Source of the DNA: Clostridia bacterium
Lineage (GTDB): Bacteria > Bacillota_A > Clostridia > Christensenellales > Aristaeellaceae
Assembly: GCA_017530275.1 (NCBI GenBank)
Contig: JAFXMP010000171.1
Location: 1 to 56,829, forward strand
Direction: 5' to 3'
DNA: 56,829 nucleotides
A program made the position numbers and the translations under genes. The notes beneath the pieces are model-generated. The model was not told where the DNA came from. It saw only the letters and a program-made list of their open reading frames with translations, and searched no databases. Positions within the stretch are counted from its first letter, which is position 1, and each line of letters begins with the position of its first letter. Below, in pieces: positions 7,139 through 14,998 of the stretch.

Positions 7139-7414
7139 ATGATTAACTGGAAAGTGAGAATCAAAAACAAGGCTTTCTGGCTGGCGATCATTCCGGCTGT
7201 TCTGCTGCTCATCCAGGCGGTGGGCAGGCTGTTTGGGCTGGAATTGGATTTCGGAGAGGTCGGCAATGGCCTCAAGGAAATCGTCAACGATATTTTCGCG
7301 GTGCTGGTCATCCTGGGTATCGTCACGGATCCCACCACCGAGGGAATAGGGGACAGCCAGCGTGCGCTTGGGTATGATGAGCCCTGGCGCGATTACCCTG
7401 AAATGGAGGATTAA
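7139..7414 (+). CDS. Holin, phi LC3 family
   Basis: 91 residues from ATG 7139, preferred over 7130 because AAGGAGG lies 10 bases upstream. MINWKVRIKNKAFW followed by a hydrophobic helix (residues 12-33), an amphipathic segment, a second hydrophobic helix (about 51-65) and the family signature IVTDPTTEGIGDSQRAL near the C-terminus. Holins of this family open the cytoplasmic membrane at a set time and release the endolysin encoded next. Confidence 0.92.
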   Translation: MINWKVRIKNKAFWLAIIPAVLLLIQAVGRLFGLELDFGEVGNGLKEIVNDIFAVLVILGIVTDPTTEGIGDSQRALGYDEPWRDYPEMED

Positions 7415-7417
7415 ACC

Positions 7418-8272
7418 ATGATCCAGGCAGCGCAACTCATAGCCTTGTTCATGCAGGCATTGGCCGAAGCATGGGGTTATATCTGGGGAGCATCCGGCCA
7501 GGTATGGACGGAAGCGAAACAGAAAGCTGCCACACGAGAAATGACCGTCAAGTATGGGGCTCAATGGATAGGCCGGAAGGTCGCGGACTGTTCCGGCCTT
7601 TTCGCTTGGGCTTTCAAGCAGCTTGGCGGGTACATCTATCATGGCAGTAATACCATATTCAAGGACTATACAACGGCCACCGGCAAGCTGGTCAATGGTC
7701 AGCGGGCGGACGGTCAGCCCATCAAGCCCGGAACGGCTGTGTTTCTCTACAATGCCGATTCCGGTTATCATCATATCGGCCTGTATGTGGGCGATAATAC
7801 CGTGATCGAAGCAAAGGGCACGCAGTATGGCGTGGTCACGTCCAAGCTGTCCCATTGGGATTATTGGGGAGAATTAAAAGGGATCATCTATGCGGATGCC
7901 GATCCACAAACGCCTGCGCTCAAGCTGGGTGATCGTACTCTGCTCCGGCAATCTCCCAATCAGACAGGGGCCGATGTAACGGACCTGCAGAGCCGCTTAA
8001 ACGCCCTGGGATTCGATTGCGGCGAAGTGGACGGAGTATTCGGCAAGAAAACAAAGGCGGGCGTCATGGCGTTCCAGAAGGCCGCTGGGCTCAATCCTGA
8101 CGGGAAGTTTGGCCCGCTCTCGTATGCTGCATTGCTCAAGATGGAGGGCGGCAGCGGAGAGGATGCCACCTACACCGTCACCATCTCTGGTCTGGATGAA
8201 GTCACCGCCGCCGAGATCATGGCACGATACCCGCAGGCTGTCAAGGTTAAGGAAGGAGGCGAGGCAGAATGA
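7418..8272 (+). CDS. Endolysin: NlpC/P60 peptidase plus peptidoglycan-binding domain
   Basis: 284 residues. The N-terminal NlpC/P60-type domain has catalytic Cys58 in ADCSGLF and His119 in HHIGLYVG; such enzymes cut peptide stems of peptidoglycan. A PG-binding-1 domain follows (about residues 188-240: LQSRLNALGFDCGEVDGVFG, then AFQKAAGL). The C-terminal tail (YTVTISGLDEVTAAEIMARY) is a small extra segment. No signal peptide, as usual for holin-dependent lysins. It sits three bases after the holin and overlaps the next gene by four bases. Confidence 0.93.
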   Translation: MIQAAQLIALFMQALAEAWGYIWGASGQVWTEAKQKAATREMTVKYGAQWIGRKVADCSGLFAWAFKQLGGYIYHGSNTIFKDYTTATGKLVNGQRADGQPIKPGTAVFLYNADSGYHHIGLYVGDNTVIEAKGTQYGVVTSKLSHWDYWGELKGIIYADADPQTPALKLGDRTLLRQSPNQTGADVTDLQSRLNALGFDCGEVDGVFGKKTKAGVMAFQKAAGLNPDGKFGPLSYAALLKMEGGSGEDATYTVTISGLDEVTAAEIMARYPQAVKVKEGGEAE

Positions 8273-8658
8273 AAAAGGTGTCTGCCATCTTTTGGGCAAT
8301 CTTGTTCTTTGTAGCCCTCTTTATTCTGCTCATGCAAAATGCAAACGCGGAAGCAATAGCCGCCCCTGAAATCTTCCAAGAATCCAAAGGGGACGGCGTT
8401 CGGATTGAGGTCGTTGCCCGCGTAAGTTTCGATTGGGAGAGTATTTACCGGCTGGATGAGATCGAGGCATTGATCTATCAGGAATATGCGGACAAAATAA
8501 TCGCTGTGTTCCTCACGGACGGCGCAGCCTTGGCCCATGCCAATATCATGGAGCAGATCAAGCCTGGGGCGTTGGCCGTTTCTTTCGATACCGCCCCCAT
8601 TCGGAAATTTGTCACCAGGTACGCATATCTGATCATCGTCAAATCGACAGCAGAATAA
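8269..8658 (+). CDS. Secreted or membrane-anchored small protein
   Basis: 129 residues with an N-terminal hydrophobic helix (residues 5-22, SAIFWAILFFVALFILLM) and an ANAEA stretch that could be a signal peptidase site. The rest is a soluble alpha/beta domain. Overlaps the endolysin stop by four bases (ATGA), so it belongs to the lysis operon; a spanin-like or inhibitor role is possible but not supported by a motif. Confidence 0.7.
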   Translation: MKKVSAIFWAILFFVALFILLMQNANAEAIAAPEIFQESKGDGVRIEVVARVSFDWESIYRLDEIEALIYQEYADKIIAVFLTDGAALAHANIMEQIKPGALAVSFDTAPIRKFVTRYAYLIIVKSTAE

Positions 8659-8662
8659 CACC

Positions 8663-8698
8663 GCCCCCGTCTGGCCCAGTGTCAGGCGGGGGCTTTCT
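8663..8698 (+). terminator. Intrinsic terminator of the late (tail/lysis) operon
   Basis: Eleven-base-pair stem, GCCCCCGTCTG (8663-8673) with CAGGCGGGGGC (8683-8693), one wobble, nine-base loop, then TTTCTATATAT. It ends the long rightward late transcript. Confidence 0.85.
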
Positions 8699-8730
8699 AT
8701 ATATAAAAATTTTCATAAATTCCAAAATTA

Positions 8731-8768
8731 CTGTTGTATTTTACTTTATTGTATGGGATGATATATCC
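8731..8768 (+). promoter_or_regulatory. Promoter-like block P1
   Basis: CTGTTGTAT, then GTATGGGA exactly 17 bases after the start of TTGTAT, then TGATATAT. The same block with the same spacing occurs at 13544 and 16725, each between a terminator and a new operon. A sigma-70 reading gives TTGTAT, 17 bp, GATGAT, a poor match, so an activator or a phage-specific factor may be needed. Confidence 0.65.
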
Positions 8769-8796
8769 GCCGGGTGAGAAAACGGCAGAACTCCGA

Positions 8797-8807
8797 AACC
8801 ACCACGA
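8797..8807 (+). repeat. AACCACCACGA element, copy 1
   Basis: Exact 11-mer preceded by CCGA, in the leader of the gene at 8830, 22 bases before its start. Confidence 0.8.
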
Positions 8808-8829
8808 CCATGAACGGGAGGAAAGAATC

Positions 8830-9366
8830 ATGACCACCAAGGAACAGGAACGCAAGGCCCTGGCACAGATCAAAAAGATCATCGATTCTCTGGGGGAAAA
8901 TTCCTACGTCGCCACCGCCTTTGAAGGGTGCTTCGAGGTCGCCACTCAAAACATCGAAAACGACTTCGCCTGCTCCATGATGCAGCGGGCCGAAAGCGCC
9001 GAGAAAAAGGCTGCTGAACTGACCAGCGAAAACCGGGAACTGAAAGCCACGATCCAGAAGATCGAGAACGAATCCTCCGCCACCTTCACCAGCTTGCAAG
9101 AAAAAATCAAGAGCCTGGAAGCCCTGAACATTGGCACTGATTACCTCTGCGATCTGGAAGACCTGGTAAATGAACAAATCTACACGGCAGAAACAAAAGC
9201 AGCCGAAGCCGCCGAAACGATTGTAACCTGGTCCGACAATCCGGCGTCTAACGCATTTAAGACCGCCGTAAGCCTCCATCGGTCGATGAAAGAACGCAAG
9301 GGCCACTTCGAAAATATCAAGGCAAATATCCTCAAGGCTAAAAAAGCCTCTATCGCCCTCAAATAA
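8830..9366 (+). CDS. Coiled-coil hypothetical protein
   Basis: 178 residues, ATG behind GGGAGGAAAG. The middle (about residues 55-105) is a strong coiled coil (AEKKAAELTSENRELKATIQ); the ends are helical and charged. Not recognised. It is the first gene of the operon started by block P1, so it is probably expressed early in infection or in lysogens. Confidence 0.7.
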   Translation: MTTKEQERKALAQIKKIIDSLGENSYVATAFEGCFEVATQNIENDFACSMMQRAESAEKKAAELTSENRELKATIQKIENESSATFTSLQEKIKSLEALNIGTDYLCDLEDLVNEQIYTAETKAAEAAETIVTWSDNPASNAFKTAVSLHRSMKERKGHFENIKANILKAKKASIALK

Positions 9367-9379
9367 ACAATCAAGACCC

Positions 9380-9412
9380 GCCGGGGAGCCTCAATCCCCG
9401 GCAGAAAGGAGG
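9380..9412 (+). promoter_or_regulatory. Hairpin plus ribosome binding site cassette H1
   Basis: Stem GCCGGGGA/TCCCCGGC (9380-9387, 9395-9402), loop GCCTCAA, directly followed by AGAAAGGAGG. Cassettes of the same build lie at 9544, 9862 and 14963. Confidence 0.6.
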
Positions 9413-9419
9413 ATCGACC

Positions 9420-9512
9420 ATGACCATCAAGGAAAAGCTGGCGCTCATGCGGGAGATCGAGCGCAGGAACAGGGAACACGTCAAAGCCTGGAAGCAGCAG
9501 CAAGCCAAGTAA
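9420..9512 (+). CDS. Very small basic protein
   Basis: 30 residues (MTIKEKLALM...KQQQAK) with AAAGGAGG 8 bases before the ATG. A single charged helix. Too short to classify; believed real because of the strong ribosome binding site and cassette H1 in front. Confidence 0.55.
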   Translation: MTIKEKLALMREIERRNREHVKAWKQQQAK

Positions 9513-9520
9513 TGCACCGT

Positions 9521-9531
9521 AACCACCACGA
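9521..9531 (+). repeat. AACCACCACGA element, copy 2
   Basis: Exact 11-mer preceded by CCGT; 53 bases before the gene at 9585 and next to hairpin cassette H2. Confidence 0.8.
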
Positions 9532-9543
9532 CACAGGGCCGCA

Positions 9544-9577
9544 GCCCGCCCGGTCAAGAATAGGCGGGCAGAAAGGA
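9544..9577 (+). promoter_or_regulatory. Hairpin plus ribosome binding site cassette H2
   Basis: Stem GCCCGCC (9544-9550) with GGCGGGC (9563-9569), then AGAAAGGA, the ribosome binding site of the gene at 9585. Confidence 0.55.
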
Positions 9578-9584
9578 AATGACC

Positions 9585-9848
9585 ATGAAAAAGCCCATCG
9601 CTTCTGAATCTTTCATTCTGACCACGGAAAAGGGGAAGAAAACCAAAATGCGCCTTGACCTGGTTGAAAGCGCTTCTTTCCATTACGGAAACTGCACCGC
9701 TGTCCTCATGTTCGAGAATGGGGAATTCAAAACCCAGTACGACACCCGCTATGAGCAGGGGTGCAACTCTCCCGAATCTTTCCATAACTGGGCGCTTGGA
9801 TGCGTCCTGGGGCACGTCCGCGAAGGTATCACAGTCGCCAGGGCATGA
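9585..9848 (+). CDS. Small hypothetical protein
   Basis: 87 residues. ATG 9585 is preferred over ATG 9579 because AAAGGA is only at usable distance from it. Mixed alpha/beta (LDLVESASFHYGNCTAVLMFENGEF), one domain, no motif recognised. Confidence 0.65.
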   Translation: MKKPIASESFILTTEKGKKTKMRLDLVESASFHYGNCTAVLMFENGEFKTQYDTRYEQGCNSPESFHNWALGCVLGHVREGITVARA

Positions 9849-9861
9849 CCATACTGCGCCA

Positions 9862-9891
9862 GCCCGCGGGCCTCATACGCGGGCAAGGAGG
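9862..9891 (+). promoter_or_regulatory. Hairpin plus ribosome binding site cassette H3
   Basis: Stem GCCCGCG (9862-9868) with CGCGGGC (9878-9884), loop GGCCTCATA, then AAGGAGGG. Confidence 0.55.
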
Positions 9892-9896
9892 GCTTT

Positions 9897-10112
9897 ATGG
9901 ACTATAAGACCATCGAAAAGCAAACCGCCGGGAAAACCTTCCCGGTCATGGGAAGCAATGAAAATGACGAACTGGTAGTGATCGTTCCTGGCAAGGATGA
10001 AGCTGGGAACTTTTTCAAGGTCAACACCTGCCAGTCCAACGGCTGGATCAGGACGAATCTGTTTTATGAGAACGGCGACACCTGCGAAAGCTATCACAGG
10101 TCGTTGAAATGA
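9897..10112 (+). CDS. Small hypothetical protein
   Basis: 71 residues, ATG behind AAGGAGGGC. Predicted beta-rich (VVIVPGKDEAGNFFKVN). Not recognised. Ends 12 bases before the methyltransferase gene, so likely co-translated with it. Confidence 0.65.
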   Translation: MDYKTIEKQTAGKTFPVMGSNENDELVVIVPGKDEAGNFFKVNTCQSNGWIRTNLFYENGDTCESYHRSLK

Positions 10113-10124
10113 TTGGAGGCGGCC

Positions 10125-12116
10125 ATGAGTTATTATGATCGATATATTGTCCTGGACAATCAAGCGTCCTGGAAAAACACAGACGGGAACGCCCTCAAAC
10201 GCTGGGACTGTTTCCTGAAAGGTGAGATAGTTGGGGCCATAACATGGCGCGAAAAGCCTGGGCGCTGGGAAAAGTCATTTTATGTCGAGGCGCACGAAGA
10301 AAACTATGGGGATCATTTCACCACCGTAGGAAGCTATGACAGCCTTGCGAAAGCCAAGCAGGCCCTGCAAAAGCCTGCCACCGAATGGCTTGACTATCTG
10401 GCGCGTCCGAAGCAATTCTCCCCTGCTGCTTTCCTTCCGTCCGGGGATTTTCAGTTTTACCCCACCCCGTCCGACGTGGCCGGAAAGCTCTTTACCTTCA
10501 TAGACTGGCGGAAGGTCAATTCCATTCTGGAACCAAGCGCCGGCCGCGGCGACCTGCTGGATTATCTGGAATCCTTGAAAAGAATGGATTATAAACACAG
10601 GAGCAGCAGCCGCCGGTTCTGGCCCGCTGATCGGAAGTACGACGTTGACTGCATCGAAATCGACCCGAACCTGCAAGCCCTGCTCACAGGGAAGGGGCAG
10701 AGGGTCATCCACGATGATTTTCTCACCTTCAACACGAGGAAGTGTTACGACCTCATTTTGATGAATCCCCCGTTTTCGGACGGCGACCTGCATCTGCTTC
10801 ATGCCCTGGAGCTGCTCCGTTCGGGCGGTCAGGTGGCCTGCATACTCAACGCAGAAACCATCCGAAACCCGTACACTGTCAGCCGCAAAGCCCTGCTCAA
10901 AGAACTGCACCGCCTGGGCGCGATGATCAAGTTTTATGAGGACGCTTTCTCAAAGGCAGACCGCAGGGCGCGGGTGGATATTGCCATCGTTTACGCACGG
11001 CTGCCGGAAAAGCAGACGGACGCCTCTATGTGGGACGATCTCAAAAAGGCCCATGATACCGCCTGGGATCAGGCAAGGCCGGAAAAGAACGAACTGGCCC
11101 CGTCAAACAACGTGGAGCGCCTGATCCGGGAATATGACCTTCTGTGCGCCGCAGGAATCAAACTCATTCAAGCCTATAATGGCATAGCCCCTCATATTTT
11201 CAGCAGCCGAAGCCGTGAATACACCCATCCGCTGATCCGGCTGGAAGTCAACGGTCATTCCTCTGTCAATGATTACTATGGGTCGCAGGAGGTAAACGAA
11301 TTCCTGACAGCCGCCCGCGCCCGGTACTGGCGGGAACTGTTCGACCTGCCAGACGTTCAGGGCAAGATGACCACCGACATGAAAAAGGAATATGATTCCA
11401 CCATACAGGAAATGCGGGAGTATGAGTTTTCTGAATTCAATATCCGGCAGGTACTGAAAAAGATCATGGGTCAAATCTCCGTCGGCGTAGAGGATGCCAT
11501 TGAGAAGTGCTTCGATAAACTGTCTGCTGAACATGCCTACCACGACGATGTCCAGAATGAGAACGTCCACTACTACAACGGCTGGAAAACCAACAAAGCA
11601 CACTATGTCAATATGCGCTGCATTATTCCGACCTGGGGATGCTTTGCCACGGAATACAAAGCGGACAAGTATAACCGCTACAAAAGCGTGATGACAGGCA
11701 TCAATGTGAACGGGTGCTTCGGTGTCCTGGATGATCTTGAAAAGGCGCTGGACTATCTGGACAAGGGAGAAACACAACCCACCGACCTGCTCACGCAACT
11801 GAACGTCGCGGCCAGGGCCGGAAGAACCGCTGGCATTTCCTGCAAATACTTCACCGTCAAGTTTTTCAAGAAAGGCACCTGTCACATCCAATTCCATGAG
11901 CAGAAGATCGTTGACCGCCTCAATATCTTCATGGGCCGCAAACGGGCATGGCTGCCTCCGTCCTATGGGAAGAAATCGTACAGCACAATGACTCCAGAGG
12001 AAAAGACGGTCATCGACTCTTTCCAGGGCAAAGAAAAGTATGCCCGCATCATGGAAGACACAAAGGATTATTTGATCGAACCGGCTGAGCAGGGCGCGTT
12101 CCTGCTGGCAGAATAG
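10125..12116 (+). CDS. N6-adenine-type DNA methyltransferase fused to DUF4942
   Basis: 663 residues; ATG 10125 behind TTGGAGG. After a 95-residue N-terminal part comes a class I methyltransferase core: motif I EPSAGRG (136-142) for S-adenosylmethionine, CIEIDPN (motif II, near 177) and motif IV NPPF (214-217), the catalytic loop of N6-adenine or N4-cytosine enzymes. From about residue 320 the protein matches my memory of DUF4942, a domain common in phages and mobile elements after such methyltransferase folds. A likely role is to methylate phage DNA against host restriction; activity is inferred. It is followed by SSB in the same operon. Confidence 0.85.
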   Translation: MSYYDRYIVLDNQASWKNTDGNALKRWDCFLKGEIVGAITWREKPGRWEKSFYVEAHEENYGDHFTTVGSYDSLAKAKQALQKPATEWLDYLARPKQFSPAAFLPSGDFQFYPTPSDVAGKLFTFIDWRKVNSILEPSAGRGDLLDYLESLKRMDYKHRSSSRRFWPADRKYDVDCIEIDPNLQALLTGKGQRVIHDDFLTFNTRKCYDLILMNPPFSDGDLHLLHALELLRSGGQVACILNAETIRNPYTVSRKALLKELHRLGAMIKFYEDAFSKADRRARVDIAIVYARLPEKQTDASMWDDLKKAHDTAWDQARPEKNELAPSNNVERLIREYDLLCAAGIKLIQAYNGIAPHIFSSRSREYTHPLIRLEVNGHSSVNDYYGSQEVNEFLTAARARYWRELFDLPDVQGKMTTDMKKEYDSTIQEMREYEFSEFNIRQVLKKIMGQISVGVEDAIEKCFDKLSAEHAYHDDVQNENVHYYNGWKTNKAHYVNMRCIIPTWGCFATEYKADKYNRYKSVMTGINVNGCFGVLDDLEKALDYLDKGETQPTDLLTQLNVAARAGRTAGISCKYFTVKFFKKGTCHIQFHEQKIVDRLNIFMGRKRAWLPPSYGKKSYSTMTPEEKTVIDSFQGKEKYARIMEDTKDYLIEPAEQGAFLLAE

Positions 12117-12124
12117 GAGGCACC

Positions 12125-12304
12125 ATGTTCGGCAAAAAGAGCCCGCGTCCCTACGCGGTCATGTGGAACGAGATTTCTGGATGGGGCGGGCGGATAGCCT
12201 GCCGGTATGCTTCTTTCAAATCCGAGAGAGCACGTTACCGTTTCTTCATGAAGCTCATGCGCAATCCTGATTTTGTCGGGATCGTCCAGCTTACAAATTT
12301 TTAA
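12125..12304 (+). CDS. Small basic hypothetical protein
   Basis: 59 residues (MFGKKSPRPYAVMWNEISG...VGIVQLTNF), ATG behind AGGAGGCACC. Rich in Arg, Phe and Trp, one probable helix (SERARYRFFMKLM). Unknown. Confidence 0.6.
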   Translation: MFGKKSPRPYAVMWNEISGWGGRIACRYASFKSERARYRFFMKLMRNPDFVGIVQLTNF

Positions 12305-12316
12305 GGAGGAACCCTC

Positions 12317-12703
12317 ATGAACAAAGTTTTCCTGATCGGAAATCTGACACGCGACCCTGAACTCCGTACCACCCCAAGCGGGAAATCTGTCTGCACCTTC
12401 ACCATCGCAGCCAACCGCAAAAAGAAGAACAAATCCCAGAACGAGCAGCCCGAGGCCGATTTCTTCCGCATCACCGTCTGGAACGGCCTGGGCGAAAGCT
12501 GCGCAAAATACCTCACCAAAGGCCGAAAGGTCAGCGTGGTCGGCCCTGTGTCCTGCCGCACCTATGAAGGGAACGACGGCGTCACCCGCGCCAGCTTGGA
12601 GGTCGAGGCTGACGATGTGGAATTCCTCACGCCCCGCGATAAACAGGAAACCGGAGGGGCTTCGCCCAAATATCAGAGGGACGAAGATGAATTCCCCCTC
12701 TAA
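12317..12703 (+). CDS. ssb: Single-stranded DNA-binding protein
   Basis: 128 residues with the full SSB OB-fold pattern: MNKVFLIGNLTRDPELR, then FRITVWNGLGESCAKYLTKG and VVGPVSCRTYE, and a DDVEFL strand. The C-terminus is EDEFPL, close to the acidic DDIPF tail that recruits host repair and replication proteins. It coats single-stranded DNA during replication and recombination. RBS is AAGGAGG. Confidence 0.95.
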   Translation: MNKVFLIGNLTRDPELRTTPSGKSVCTFTIAANRKKKNKSQNEQPEADFFRITVWNGLGESCAKYLTKGRKVSVVGPVSCRTYEGNDGVTRASLEVEADDVEFLTPRDKQETGGASPKYQRDEDEFPL

Positions 12704-12715
12704 AGGAGGCCAGCC

Positions 12716-13060
12716 ATGCCGAAGAAGAAAAAATCCCCTGCGGAACTCATAGCGGAATATGAAGCCGATATTGACAAGGAACGCAAGAAGTGGGATTATT
12801 ACAAGGTACACGGCGGCACGGACGGCTATCCGTATGGCGTGGCTCTCAATCTCACCCGAAACCATATCATCTATGATTTGATGATGATCGCAGAAATCAA
12901 GGCAGACGGAAAGCCGATCCAGACGTCTATGTTTGACAATCAGCTTTTAACGGATCACCACTGGGCCGCCGTAGACAAAAAGGCCGTCATGAAGGATAAA
13001 CGCATACCGCCGGAAGTTTCCTGGAAGCTCATGGTGACCGACCGCATACCCATCTACTGA
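12716..13060 (+). CDS. Hypothetical protein downstream of SSB
   Basis: 114 residues, ATG behind AAAGGAGG. Basic N-terminus (MPKKKKSPAELIAEYEADI), one helix, then a mixed domain ending in VSWKLMVTDRIPIY. Not recognised; a DNA-associated role is suggested by charge and by SSB next to it. Confidence 0.65.
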   Translation: MPKKKKSPAELIAEYEADIDKERKKWDYYKVHGGTDGYPYGVALNLTRNHIIYDLMMIAEIKADGKPIQTSMFDNQLLTDHHWAAVDKKAVMKDKRIPPEVSWKLMVTDRIPIY

Positions 13061-13067
13061 TAGGAGG

Positions 13068-13078
13068 AACCACCACGA
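13068..13078 (+). repeat. AACCACCACGA element, copy 3
   Basis: Exact 11-mer lying between the AGGAGG and the ATG of the gene at 13078; its last A is the first base of the start codon. Confidence 0.8.
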
Positions 13079-13443
13079 TGTATAATCAAAACAGCATGAC
13101 CGCCTGCGAGATCATCAAAGCCTGTTTGAAGGAAAAGGGTCTCAAGCAAAAAGACCTGGCTGCCAGGATCGGCAAGTCCACCCCTGCCCTCTGTACGCAA
13201 CTCAATGCAGGGTACATGAGCGCCGACGAATGGCGTAAGATGGCTGAGGCCATCGGGTACAAGATCATGGTCATGGACGAGAGCCTGCCTATTCCTGGGG
13301 CTGGGGAAATGCAGGATCGCCGCCTCATGATTCTGGAACGTCTGGACGAACTGGAACGCATGAAACAATTCGCCACCCCCAAAATGGCCGCCAAGATCGA
13401 GGAACGAATCACGGAGCTGCGCGGGCGGCTGGCGAACCCATAA
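13078..13443 (+). CDS. HTH (Cro/CI-type) regulator
   Basis: 121 residues. Helix-turn-helix at about residues 10-60 (ACEIIKACLKEKGLKQKDLAARIGKSTPALCTQL), followed by a linker and a C-terminal coiled coil (MILERLDELERMK) for dimerisation. Last gene of the first accessory operon, before a strong terminator. It could control the three promoter-like blocks, but no evidence ties it to them. Confidence 0.8.
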   Translation: MYNQNSMTACEIIKACLKEKGLKQKDLAARIGKSTPALCTQLNAGYMSADEWRKMAEAIGYKIMVMDESLPIPGAGEMQDRRLMILERLDELERMKQFATPKMAAKIEERITELRGRLANP

Positions 13444-13450
13444 ACCACCA

Positions 13451-13506
13451 AAGGGCCGTTGTCCTGGCAGGTACTTTCCTGCCGGATCACGGCCTTTTTC
13501 TTTTTC
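13451..13506 (+). terminator. Intrinsic terminator with two-part stem
   Basis: Outer stem GGCCGT/ACGGCC and inner CTGGCAGG/CCTGCCGG, followed by TTTTTCTTTTTC. Ends the 8.8-13.4 kb operon. Confidence 0.9.
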
Positions 13507-13543
13507 AAAAAATCTGAATTTATGAAAGAAAATTTCAATTTAC

Positions 13544-13580
13544 CTGTTGTATTTTGTCCTTAAGTATGGGAAGATATAAC
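13544..13580 (+). promoter_or_regulatory. Promoter-like block P2
   Basis: CTGTTGTAT (TTGTAT at 13547) and GTATGGGA (13564-13571) at the same 17-base offset as in P1 and P3, then AGATATAA. The upstream AT-rich stretch TTTCAATTTAC also resembles P3 (TTTCAAAATAC). A terminator lies just upstream. Confidence 0.65.
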
Positions 13581-13622
13581 CGTACCAAGGAACTGACCAA
13601 CCACCACAAGGAGGGCACCACC

Positions 13623-13739
13623 ATGAAGAAGACGACCATCGCTTTTGCTACCAAGGGTTACCGCAGGGTCGAACTCAAGACCTGGGAACAGATCGCCGAA
13701 TACCAGCGCCGCGGCTGGAAGATCATCCTGGCGAAGTAA
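13623..13739 (+). CDS. Very small hypothetical protein
   Basis: 38 residues (MKKTTIAFATKGYRRVELK...IILAK), ATG behind AAGGAGGGC. A near-copy of the AACCACCAC element sits 25 bases upstream. First gene of the operon from block P2; basic, strand-helix-strand pattern. Confidence 0.6.
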   Translation: MKKTTIAFATKGYRRVELKTWEQIAEYQRRGWKIILAK

Positions 13740-13751
13740 GGAGGCATTTCC

Positions 13752-14951
13752 ATGATCCAGACCTACACCATCCCGGAGAACATCCGGCAGGAAATCCAGA
13801 AAACCATCGCCAGCTACCAGAGGAAAGCCCAAAGGTACGGCTTCCCCCTGGAAGCGAAATTCGGCGATCCCTATGTCAAGGAATTTCCGATTTATGTCCA
13901 TGACAACCTCACCCGCGAGAAAGTCCAGACCATGCCCTTTGAAGTCTTTGACCTGACCATCGAAAGCGAGGTCATCCGCAAGGGTGATTATCAGGTCATC
14001 GCCAGGATCGAGCATCTGACAGACGGGAACGTGGTCAAGACCTTTTCCGATGTTGACCGACTGGAATGGGCGACCATTGGGGCCAGGTGCCAGCACTGCG
14101 GAAAAAACCACGGCCAGAAAGTCACCTTCATTGTCCGGGATGCTGCTGGGGAGGAAAAGCAGGTCGGAAGAACCTGCCTGAAAGACTATTGCGGAATTGA
14201 CCCGCAGAATGTTGGCCGGTTCAATGAACTGATCGAAATCATGCTGGACGTGGAAGCAGACAGGTACGATTTTGAGGAACACGAAGTACCGGTCGCCATG
14301 CGGACAATGAAAGCCCTGACCCTGGCGGTCATGCTCAACCGGACGAGGGGCTTTCGTTCTTCCAAGGAAACCGACAGCAACAAAGAGGCCCTGGCTTCCT
14401 TGATGGCAAAGGACGAAAGCGCCGATGAACAGGACATCGAACAGGCCGAAGCCATTGCGAAAGCACTGGATGAAATGGATGTTGACACCGCCTTTGACGC
14501 CAACCTGAACAACGTGAAAACGCTCCTGAAATATGGCTTCTGCAAGGCTTCCAGCTTCGGATATATCGCCTATGCCCCAAGAGCGTTTGAAAAGTATCTG
14601 GAACGGCTGGAATGGCAAAAGGCCCGCGATGCTGAAAAAGCCGTTGAGCGCGTTTCTGAATACATCGGTCAGATCGGACAGCGGGTGACCGTCGAGGTCA
14701 AGCAAATCACCCTGGTGACATCCTGGGAAACCCCATACGGTTTTACCTACCTGCACAAACTGGTTGATGTGAATGGCAACGTCATGATCTGGTATGCCTC
14801 CAAGATTTTCGGTCATTGGGTCGAGGATGCGCATGGGGTGGAAAATTGGGAACCCTACCAGGGGCAGATGAAGGTCAAGGCCACCGTCAAAGACCACACC
14901 GAACGCGACGGCGTAAAGCAGACAGTAATCACCCGCTGCACAGCAGCATGA
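13752..14951 (+). CDS. Hypothetical protein with zinc-binding motif
   Basis: 399 residues, ATG behind AAGGAGGC. Contains CQHCG (near residue 115) and CLKDYCG (near 142), probably one zinc site in a beta domain; the second half is helical (residues 150-270) and the end beta-rich (VTVEVKQITLVTSW, VKATVKDH), like an OB-fold. I have seen this architecture as conserved hypothetical in Firmicute phages and mobile elements; a nucleic-acid-binding role is plausible. Confidence 0.7.
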   Translation: MIQTYTIPENIRQEIQKTIASYQRKAQRYGFPLEAKFGDPYVKEFPIYVHDNLTREKVQTMPFEVFDLTIESEVIRKGDYQVIARIEHLTDGNVVKTFSDVDRLEWATIGARCQHCGKNHGQKVTFIVRDAAGEEKQVGRTCLKDYCGIDPQNVGRFNELIEIMLDVEADRYDFEEHEVPVAMRTMKALTLAVMLNRTRGFRSSKETDSNKEALASLMAKDESADEQDIEQAEAIAKALDEMDVDTAFDANLNNVKTLLKYGFCKASSFGYIAYAPRAFEKYLERLEWQKARDAEKAVERVSEYIGQIGQRVTVEVKQITLVTSWETPYGFTYLHKLVDVNGNVMIWYASKIFGHWVEDAHGVENWEPYQGQMKVKATVKDHTERDGVKQTVITRCTAA

Positions 14952-14962
14952 TATAAAAGGCC

Positions 14963-14991
14963 CGCCGGGAGCCTTATCCCGGCGAAAGGAG
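14963..14991 (+). promoter_or_regulatory. Hairpin plus ribosome binding site cassette H4
   Basis: Stem CGCCGGGA (14963-14970) with TCCCGGCG (14977-14984), loop GCCTTA, then AAAGGAGG. Sequence is clearly related to H1. Confidence 0.6.
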
Positions 14992-14998
14992 GCACACT

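Noticed and set aside
13560..14897. Long open frame (445 codons) on the minus strand
   Set aside because: Fully antisense to the well-supported gene at 13752-14951, mirrors its codon bias, and has no ribosome binding site of its own.
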